11,339 nt of DNA, from positions 1 to 11,339 of the forward strand of contig CAYRSN010000039.1 in assembly GCA_964427185.1 (NCBI GenBank), written 5' to 3'. The notes under the pieces are model-generated. The model was not told the DNA's origin and made no database searches. It saw nothing but the letters and a program-made list of their open reading frames with translations. Below are positions 6,419 through 11,339 of this stretch, piece by piece; positions within the stretch are counted from its first letter, which is position 1; each line of letters starts with the position of its first letter. The translations under genes were made by a program, and so were the position numbers. The stretch comes from Sulfurivirga sp964427185 (GTDB taxonomy: Bacteria > Pseudomonadota > Gammaproteobacteria > Thiomicrospirales > Thiomicrospiraceae).

Positions 6419-7882
6419 TTAGCCGGATGGTTTAAGGTAAGTTTGAAGAAAAGCTTGCGCCGAAATTGGTGAGCCGAACAGATACCCTTGCAGTATATCC
6501 ACGCCTGCCTGCTGTAGAAAATCCGCCTGTGCTTCGTTTTCGATGCCTTCGGCGATCACTGTCAGATTAAGGGTCTGTGCTAAGGCGACAAGTGCACGGA
6601 TGATTTTCTCAGCGGTTGGATCAGGCAGTTGCTTGACAAAAGACTGGTCGATTTTAAGCGTATCCACAGGGAAACGGCTGAGCCATGCCAATGAAGAGTA
6701 TCCCGTGCCAAAATCATCCAGCGCCAGTTTAAGCCCTAATTTTTTCAGGCGATGCATGATCGGTAGCGCTTCTTCTACACGGTGCATCACCTGAGACTCG
6801 ATAATTTCAATCTCCAAGGTATGCGGATCGATTTTGGCCGCCTGTAAGCGTTGGGCAATTTCATCGACCAGCTGGTCGTAGTGAAACTGTTGTGGAGAAA
6901 GGTTAATACCAAAATTAACTTTCAAGCCGTATTGGCTGAGCTGGTGAATATGGCTTAAAACAGTCTCCAGTGCAAACAGGCTGAGTGACTCAATCAGGCC
7001 GGTGCGCTCGGCAATCGGGATAAACTCCTGCGGAGAAATCATGCCTAATCGAGGGTGATTCCAGCGCAAAAGTGCTTCTGCACCTGTATGCTGTCGAGTA
7101 TGTGCATCTACCTGCGGTTGATACCAGATTTCTATTTCTCCTTTTTTCAGGGCATAGCGCAGGTGGTTTTCCAGAGTGAGTTGGCGTTGATTATCTTTAC
7201 TTTGCTGGCTCTGATCATGAAAGACAAGTTGCCCACCACCGTATTGTTTTGCTTCGGCACGCGCGCCGCTGGCAGCCAAGAACAGGGCTTCCGGGTTGTC
7301 AAATGAGATGGAGTAAGTCGCCCCCATGCTGATACTTAAATGCAACGTGCGACCGTTGACTTTAAAAGGTTCGCTTAGCTGTTTGAAAAAACGTTGTGCA
7401 ACCTGTTGAGGATCACACTGCCCGGGCGCACACTGTGCCACCATAATGGCAAACTGGTCACAGCCCAGGTGTGCGACTTCATCCTGCTGGCGGGTGATGC
7501 GATTGAGACGCTCCCCAATAGCTTTTAAAAGGGCATCCCCCATCTCCAGCCCCAGGGAGTCATTGATCATGCTGAAACGATCCAGGCTGAAGATCAGAAT
7601 GAGTGTGGGGATTTGTGTAGCACGTTGATATAGTCTGTTTAAAAAAGCCGTGCGGGTCAGCAACCCAGTGAGCATGTCATAGTCCAGCAGCTTGCGGTCT
7701 ATACAGTCCAATGGCCAGCCCAATGTTTCCCGTGTGGTGATAATCCAACTTGGATTAAGCTGTTGCAGTAGTAGCTGCGCCTGTTCAGGGGTAAAAGCCT
7801 GGATTATTTCATCGCCGCACAGTTCGTTTGCTTCATTGAGCGTTTGGCGTTCGGGGTGAACAAAGAGCACGGGTTTGGACAT
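6419..7882 (-). CDS. Degenerate-GGDEF/EAL c-di-GMP phosphodiesterase
   Basis: A 487-residue protein with no membrane helix, so probably cytosolic. Residues 1-65 form a small alpha/beta segment beginning KPVLFVHP, perhaps a worn receiver-like domain without a clear phospho-acceptor. The GGDEF domain spans about 66-222 but its signature reads G140-C-D-Q-F144, so cyclase activity is unlikely; the inhibitory RxxD site is kept (R131-D134). The EAL domain (about 237-485) has all main catalytic marks: E269-A-L, N327, E359, DDFGTGYSS (389-397), K410 and E445. From known EAL enzymes this predicts hydrolysis of c-di-GMP to pGpG, with the GGDEF domain perhaps acting as a nucleotide sensor. GGAG before the ATG supports the start. 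It starts 12 bases after dtd and is likely co-transcribed with it. Confidence 0.93.
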   Translation of the reverse strand: MSKPVLFVHPERQTLNEANELCGDEIIQAFTPEQAQLLLQQLNPSWIITTRETLGWPLDCIDRKLLDYDMLTGLLTRTAFLNRLYQRATQIPTLILIFSLDRFSMINDSLGLEMGDALLKAIGERLNRITRQQDEVAHLGCDQFAIMVAQCAPGQCDPQQVAQRFFKQLSEPFKVNGRTLHLSISMGATYSISFDNPEALFLAASGARAEAKQYGGGQLVFHDQSQQSKDNQRQLTLENHLRYALKKGEIEIWYQPQVDAHTRQHTGAEALLRWNHPRLGMISPQEFIPIAERTGLIESLSLFALETVLSHIHQLSQYGLKVNFGINLSPQQFHYDQLVDEIAQRLQAAKIDPHTLEIEIIESQVMHRVEEALPIMHRLKKLGLKLALDDFGTGYSSLAWLSRFPVDTLKIDQSFVKQLPDPTAEKIIRALVALAQTLNLTVIAEGIENEAQADFLQQAGVDILQGYLFGSPISAQAFLQTYLKPSG

Positions 7883-7894
7883 GGCTTCTCTCCA

Positions 7895-8332
7895 TCATAG
7901 CTGTAACCAGAAGGTTACAGGCCCATCATTACAAAGCGTGACTTGCATGTTAGCACCAAATTTTCCGCAGGCAACCTTCGGCCATATTGCGCGTATCTGA
8001 TCCGTAAAGGCCTTGAAGTATTCGGCTGCCGTTTCCGGTGCCGCGGCGGGCGTGAAGTTCGGCCGTAATCCTTTTCGGGTCTCTGCTGCCAGCGTAAACT
8101 GCGGTACTAACAATATTTCACCGTTAATCTGCTGAATATTCAGATTCATGCGATCCTGATCGTCGGCAAAAACCCGGTAGTGCAACAGCTTATGCGCCAT
8201 TTTATCCAGTGTGGTTGGCGTATCATGACGTTCAAACCCCACCAGTACCACCATGCCGTAGCCGATTTCCCCCACCGTATTTCCGCAGATCTCAACTTTG
8301 CCGTGGCAGGCACGCTGTATTAGACAGATCAT
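7895..8332 (-). CDS. dtd: D-aminoacyl-tRNA deacylase (Dtd)
   Basis: Cytosolic homodimeric enzyme that hydrolyses D-amino acids (for example D-tyrosine) wrongly attached to tRNA. At 145 residues it has the normal length and is recognisable end to end: the opening MICLIQRACHGKV, the stretch HKLLHYRVFADDQDRMN (48-64), catalytic motif at 77-81, and the Gly-cisPro motif NDGPVT (135-140). The usual SQFTL reads P-Q-F-T-L here; the catalytic threonine T80 is kept. The ATG at 8332 has AGGA 6-7 bases upstream and matches the family N-terminus. A promoter-like pair lies upstream (8363-8392). It is the first gene of a possible four-gene minus-strand unit running to 5115. Confidence 0.96.
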   Translation of the reverse strand: MICLIQRACHGKVEICGNTVGEIGYGMVVLVGFERHDTPTTLDKMAHKLLHYRVFADDQDRMNLNIQQINGEILLVPQFTLAAETRKGLRPNFTPAAAPETAAEYFKAFTDQIRAIWPKVACGKFGANMQVTLCNDGPVTFWLQL

Positions 8333-8362
8333 ATGGTTTCCTGCTGGTATAAGTTGGGTTTT

Positions 8363-8397
8363 ATTTTAGGAGGGTCTCCCCCTTTTTTTCAAAAAGG
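8363..8397 (-). promoter_or_regulatory. Probable sigma-70 promoter of dtd, overlapped by dyads
   Basis: On the minus strand, TTGAAA (8387-8392) and TAAAAT (8363-8368) are separated by 18 bases, five of six matches for the -10. The start would lie roughly 25 bases before the dtd ATG. A perfect inverted repeat CCTTTTT-ttc-AAAAAGG (8381-8397) covers the -35 box, and the spacer holds an imperfect G/C dyad (AGG-AGGG-TCT-CCC-CCT, 8368-8383). These could be an operator, or simply low-complexity sequence. Confidence 0.5.
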
Positions 8398-8418
8398 ATT
8401 TTTTGTTTGATGTCATTA

Positions 8419-8444
8419 AAAAAAGCCGCATTTGCGGCTTTTTT
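8419..8444 (-). terminator. Bidirectional rho-independent terminator after typA
   Basis: A-tract, GCCGC (8425-8429), loop ATTT, GCGGC (8434-8438), T-tract; on the minus strand this reads as a GC stem followed by seven T. It lies about 30 bases after the typA stop and separates typA from dtd. The flanking A and T tracts can lengthen the stem to 11 bp and let it act in both directions. Confidence 0.85.
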
Positions 8445-8457
8445 AAGGCGCCTTAAA
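8442..8457. repeat. 16-bp perfect palindrome beside the typA terminator
   Basis: TTTAAGGCGCCTTAAA is self-complementary with no spacer. It lies between the typA stop (8475) and the terminator stem, sharing three bases with its T-tract. It could be a dimeric protein-binding site or a second RNA hairpin in front of the terminator. Confidence 0.6.
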
Positions 8458-8474
8458 GGGTTTGAACAAGCTTT

Positions 8475-10298
8475 TCAGGCTTCTTTTTTGCGTGTATGAC
8501 GCTTACGCTCACTCTCGGTGAGGAACTGTTTGCGGATGCGAATATTTTCTGGTGTCACTTCCACCAGCTCGTCATCGTCAATAAATTCCAGTGCCTGTTC
8601 CAGTGTCATGCGGATGGGCGGGGTAAGCAGCAGGTTTTCATCACTGCCTGCGGCGCGGATATTGGTCAGCTGCTTGGCCTTAAGCGGGTTGACGGTGAGG
8701 TCGTTGCTGCGGCTGTGAATACCGATGACCTGGCCTTCATAGACCTCATCCCCGTGGCCGATAAACAGGCGTCCACGCTCCTGCAGGGTGAACAGGGCGT
8801 AGCTCAGCGCCTTGCCGGTACTGTTGGAGATCAGTACGCCATTGGTGCGGGCGCCGATACGTCCGGAGAGCTTTGGCCCCCAGTGGCTGAAGCTGGAGAA
8901 GATCAGCCCCTCGCCCTGGGTGGCGGTGAGAAACTCGGTGCGGAAGCCGATCAGCCCGCGGGAAGGGATAATAAAGTCAATGCGCACACGACCATAGCCG
9001 TCGGGTACCATATTGGTCATCTCCGCCTTGCGCTCGCCCAGTTTTTCCATAATGGCACCCTGGGCACTTTCGGGGATGTCCACGGTAAGCGTCTCATAAG
9101 GTTCTTTCAGCTCGCCGTCGATTTCTTTAAAAATGACTTCCGGGCGGGAGACAGCCACTTCATAGCCTTCGCGGCGCATATTCTCGATCAGCACGGACAG
9201 GTGTAGTTCGCCGCGGCCGGAGACTTTGAACTTATCCGGGTCGTCCAGCTGCTCTACTCGCAAGGCCACATTGGTGAGCAGCTCTTTGTCCAGGCGCTCT
9301 TTGATCTGGCGGGAGGTAAGGTATTTGCCCTCTTTGCCGGCAAAGGGAGAGGTATTGACCTGGAAGGTCATGGTGACGGTGGGCTCTTCTACTGTAATAG
9401 GTGGCAGAGCCTCTACATGCTCCGGGTCGCACAGGGTGTCGGAAATATAGAGCGGATCAATACCTGTAAAAGCGATGATATCGCCTGCACCGGCTTCTTC
9501 CACAGGCACGCGCTCCAGGCCGTGAAAACCGAGCACTTCCAGCACGCGCGCTTTGCGCTCATTGCCTTCTCGATCCACAATGGTAATCTGGGTGTTGGGT
9601 TTGATACGTCCACGTTTGATACGCCCGGTGCCAATGACGCCTTTGTAGGTGTCATAGTCCAGATTGATGCACTGTAGCTGAAACGGGGCATCCAGATCCA
9701 CCTCCGGTGCGGGCACCTTGTTGATAATGGTTTCAAACAGATAGGTCATGTCCCCTTCTCGGATATCTGCGTTATCGCCGGCATAGCCGTTGAGCCCGGA
9801 AGCATAGACGACTTCAAAGTCCAGTTGCTCGTCGCTGGCACCCAAACGGTCGAACAGGTCGAAAGTCTGATCCAGCACCCAGTCAGGGCGAGCGCCGGGG
9901 CGGTCGATTTTGTTTATGACCACAATAGGCTTCAAGCCACGTTCCAGCGCTTTTTGTGTGACGAAACGGGTCTGCGGCATGGGACCTTCCACTGCATCCA
10001 CCAGTAGCAGTACGGAGTCCACCATGGAGAGCACACGCTCTACTTCGCCGCCAAAATCTGCATGCCCCGGGGTGTCCACAATATTGATGCGGTAGTCGCC
10101 ATAGTCGATGGCGGTGTTTTTAGACAAAATGGTGATGCCGCGCTCTTTTTCCAGGTCATTGGAGTCCATAATGCGCTCACCGTGATCCTTGCGGGCATTG
10201 AGTGTGCCGGACTGCTTGAGCAGCTGATCCACCAGGGTGGTTTTACCGTGGTCAACGTGGGCAATAATGGCGATATTACGAATCTTGTCAGGGGTCAT
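8475..10298 (-). CDS. typA: Ribosome-associated GTPase TypA/BipA
   Basis: Translational GTPase of the EF-G-like TypA/BipA family that binds the 70S ribosome and helps 50S maturation and growth under stress or cold. At 607 residues it has the normal length. GTPase motifs: G1 AHVDHGKTT (13-21), switch I ERGITIL (52-58), G3 DTPGH (75-79), G4 NKID (129-132). These are followed by domain II (about 205-300), the EF-G-like domains III and V, and the TypA-specific C-terminal domain with HSRSNDLTVNPLKAKQLTN and the basic end RKKEA. AAGGA five bases before the ATG supports the start. It has its own terminator, and a TATAAT box lies upstream, so it is probably monocistronic. Its coding is more GC-rich than ccoG, but nothing suggests transfer. 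Confidence 0.98.
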   Translation of the reverse strand: MTPDKIRNIAIIAHVDHGKTTLVDQLLKQSGTLNARKDHGERIMDSNDLEKERGITILSKNTAIDYGDYRINIVDTPGHADFGGEVERVLSMVDSVLLLVDAVEGPMPQTRFVTQKALERGLKPIVVINKIDRPGARPDWVLDQTFDLFDRLGASDEQLDFEVVYASGLNGYAGDNADIREGDMTYLFETIINKVPAPEVDLDAPFQLQCINLDYDTYKGVIGTGRIKRGRIKPNTQITIVDREGNERKARVLEVLGFHGLERVPVEEAGAGDIIAFTGIDPLYISDTLCDPEHVEALPPITVEEPTVTMTFQVNTSPFAGKEGKYLTSRQIKERLDKELLTNVALRVEQLDDPDKFKVSGRGELHLSVLIENMRREGYEVAVSRPEVIFKEIDGELKEPYETLTVDIPESAQGAIMEKLGERKAEMTNMVPDGYGRVRIDFIIPSRGLIGFRTEFLTATQGEGLIFSSFSHWGPKLSGRIGARTNGVLISNSTGKALSYALFTLQERGRLFIGHGDEVYEGQVIGIHSRSNDLTVNPLKAKQLTNIRAAGSDENLLLTPPIRMTLEQALEFIDDDELVEVTPENIRIRKQFLTESERKRHTRKKEA

Positions 10299-10320
10299 GC
10301 GAATCCTTTTTCATGCGAAC

Positions 10321-10344
10321 TAAAAACGCCCGCTTAGGCGGGCG
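10321..10344 (-). terminator. Rho-independent terminator after the YeeE/YedE pair
   Basis: On the minus strand, CGCCCGC, loop CTAA, GCGGGCG (10327-10344), then TTTTTA (10321-10326): a perfect 7-bp GC stem with a T-tract. It lies 36 bases after the stop of the 147-residue gene and only 23 bases before the typA ATG. Confidence 0.85.
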
Positions 10345-10349
10345 AGAGC

Positions 10350-10355
10350 ATTATA
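10350..10355 (-). promoter_or_regulatory. Possible -10 box for typA
   Basis: TATAAT on the minus strand, a perfect consensus, 52 bases before the typA ATG. The expected start point (about 10343) falls on the first bases of the terminator hairpin at 10327-10344. No good -35 box is visible at 16-18 bases (TATTTT at 17), nor an extended -10 TG, so the assignment is tentative. Confidence 0.4.
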
Positions 10356-10379
10356 GGATATCAGGTCGTTGAAAAATAA

Positions 10380-10823
10380 CTATTTTTTCTGTTTCAGGCA
10401 CTCAATGGCATCCTGCATGACACCATAGGCCAGGGTACCCAGGACAATACCGACAAATACAAACAGTGCCGGTAGCTTACCCTCTCCGAGCATGGCGGGT
10501 ACGGTGCCCGGGCAGGAGGCCGTCATGGCCCAGCCGATGCCGAATAAAAAAGCGCCTAATAGCAGGCCTTTCTGCCAGGGTTTGCGCGGAAACTGAATGG
10601 GGGTGCCGGTGCCCAGGCTGCGCCAGTGATGCTGCTGCATCCACCAGATACCCAGCATGCCGATGAGCACGGCCACGCCGATGACGATCATTAGCTGAAA
10701 ATCCTGAAACAGGAACATTTGAGCATGCAGGTCATAGGTTGTAGCGCCTGCACGGCTCATTAAGAAGCCGAAAAGGATGCCCATGAGCCAGGCGAGAAGG
10801 TTCAGATGTTTTGATTGCAGCAT
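10380..10823 (-). CDS. YeeE/YedE-type transporter half protein (DUF6691-like)
   Basis: A 147-residue membrane protein with four hydrophobic helices (about 7-25, 43-62, 86-103, 118-137). The signature FLFGIGWAMTASCPGTVPAM (92-111), with a glycine-rich helix and the conserved cysteine C104 before PG, marks the C-terminal half-type of the YeeE/YedE family, related to the thiosulfate transporter TsuA and the PmpA/PmpB proteins. Its start lies one base after the stop of the upstream 162-residue partner (TAA-T-ATG), with AAGGTG as ribosome binding site, so the two are made together and probably form one transporter for a sulfur compound. The substrate cannot be read from sequence. A terminator follows. 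Confidence 0.88.
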   Translation of the reverse strand: MLQSKHLNLLAWLMGILFGFLMSRAGATTYDLHAQMFLFQDFQLMIVIGVAVLIGMLGIWWMQQHHWRSLGTGTPIQFPRKPWQKGLLLGAFLFGIGWAMTASCPGTVPAMLGEGKLPALFVFVGIVLGTLAYGVMQDAIECLKQKK

Positions 10824-10824
10824 A

Positions 10825-11313
10825 TTACACCTTAAAGAGCAACCAGGTCATGAGCATGGCGCTGCCAAAAAACACGACACCGGCAGCCAGACTGGGCGGG
10901 TTGAGCATGGCACCGCCCACCAGTGCGTGACCGGTGGTGCAGGCACCTGCCAGACGAGCGCCAAAGCCCAGCAGCATGCCGCCGAAAATCAGCCATAAGG
11001 CTTTGCCGGTATCACTATGGGGCAAAATGGCATCATACATGCCCATGGTGAAGCTCCAGTGCCAAGGCTCCTGGCTGAGCAGGGCGCTGAGCAGTCCGCC
11101 AAACGGAATACCCAGCAAAAACCACAGGCGGGTGTTGTTGATGTTGGCGTATTCGCCGGTTTGGAAGAATTTGAGCCGCTTGCAGGCTAAAGCACAGAAG
11201 TTGCCATAACCGGTGGAGCAGCCGGCCGGGCGCCCCATCAGCCAGAAGTGCAGGATAACAAACAGACCGATGCCGATACCTCCTACCCAGGCCGGCCAGT
11301 AATCAATTTGCAT
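10825..11313 (-). CDS. YeeE/YedE family membrane protein
   Basis: A 162-residue membrane protein, first gene of the pair. Helices lie at about 8-27, 64-80, 106-124 and 136-160. The family pattern GARLAGACTTGHALVGGAML (118-137), with cysteine C125 next to a glycine-rich turn and histidine H129, is clear. A second motif GRPAGCSTGYGNFCALAC (27-44) carries C32, C40 and C44. Conserved cysteines in TsuA-type proteins interact with thiosulfate during uptake, so a role in thiosulfate or other reduced-sulfur transport is likely by family. The ATG has AGGA eight bases upstream. The promoter is probably beyond the window edge, since only 26 bases remain. Confidence 0.9.
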   Translation of the reverse strand: MQIDYWPAWVGGIGIGLFVILHFWLMGRPAGCSTGYGNFCALACKRLKFFQTGEYANINNTRLWFLLGIPFGGLLSALLSQEPWHWSFTMGMYDAILPHSDTGKALWLIFGGMLLGFGARLAGACTTGHALVGGAMLNPPSLAAGVVFFGSAMLMTWLLFKV

Positions 11314-11339
11314 GGTGTATGTCCTATCTGCTGTTAGAT

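Noticed and set aside
8496..9206. A 236-codon open frame on the plus strand, antisense to typA
   Set aside because: It lies wholly inside a full-length, clearly conserved typA. Long antisense frames are common opposite GC-rich conserved genes, and the translation shows no domain or sensible ribosome binding site.
1..11339. Search for CRISPR arrays, insertion sequences, tRNA/rRNA genes, att sites, toxin-antitoxin or defence modules
   Set aside because: No direct repeats with regular spacing, no transposase or integrase, no cloverleaf or rRNA-like sequence, and every sizeable region is filled by ordinary metabolic, respiratory or translation genes.

Overview
The window looks like a stretch of gammaproteobacterial chromosome with ordinary housekeeping organisation: short intergenic gaps, overlapping start/stop codons, and rho-independent terminators between transcription units. 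The mix of cbb3-type cytochrome oxidase maturation genes, a split YeeE/YedE (sulfur-compound transport type) pair, dtd and typA would fit a microaerophilic, possibly sulfur-oxidising gammaproteobacterium such as a Thiomicrospira/Hydrogenovibrio relative. That placement is inference from protein resemblance recalled without a search. I see no insertion sequence, prophage, CRISPR array, tRNA or rRNA.

Left part, plus strand (132-5105): ccoG, fixH (ccoH), ccoI and ccoS, the classic maturation cluster for cbb3 oxidase. A long hairpin at 27-54 ends whatever lies upstream (not visible; ccoNOQP is the usual neighbour). ccoG is followed by its own terminator (1757-1777). fixH, ccoI and ccoS then form a tight unit with 4-base and 1-base overlaps. 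CcoI exports copper across the inner membrane for the oxidase centre, CcoG is a membrane Fe-S protein, FixH a single-pass membrane partner, and CcoS a small membrane protein needed for cofactor insertion.

Middle, minus strand (8332 down to 5115): dtd (D-aminoacyl-tRNA deacylase), a c-di-GMP protein with a degenerate GGDEF and an intact EAL domain, a four-helix membrane protein of unknown function, and a single-anchor protein of unknown function that overlaps it by 4 bases. The four are spaced as one possible operon. This unit meets the cco unit tail to tail with only 9 bases between stop codons and no visible terminator.

Right part, minus strand (11313 down to 8475): a two-gene operon for two half-size YeeE/YedE-type membrane proteins with conserved cysteines, a terminator, then typA/bipA with its own terminator followed by a 16-base perfect palindrome. 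No gene-free stretch exceeds 300 bases.

No wholly new system is evident. The points most worth a second look are: the uncharacterised membrane pair at 5115-6379; consensus -10 boxes placed directly before two terminator hairpins (in front of fixH and typA); a charged insert of about 60 residues in CcoG; changed A-domain and HP motifs in CcoI; and the GCDQF-EAL protein that keeps an allosteric RxxD site.
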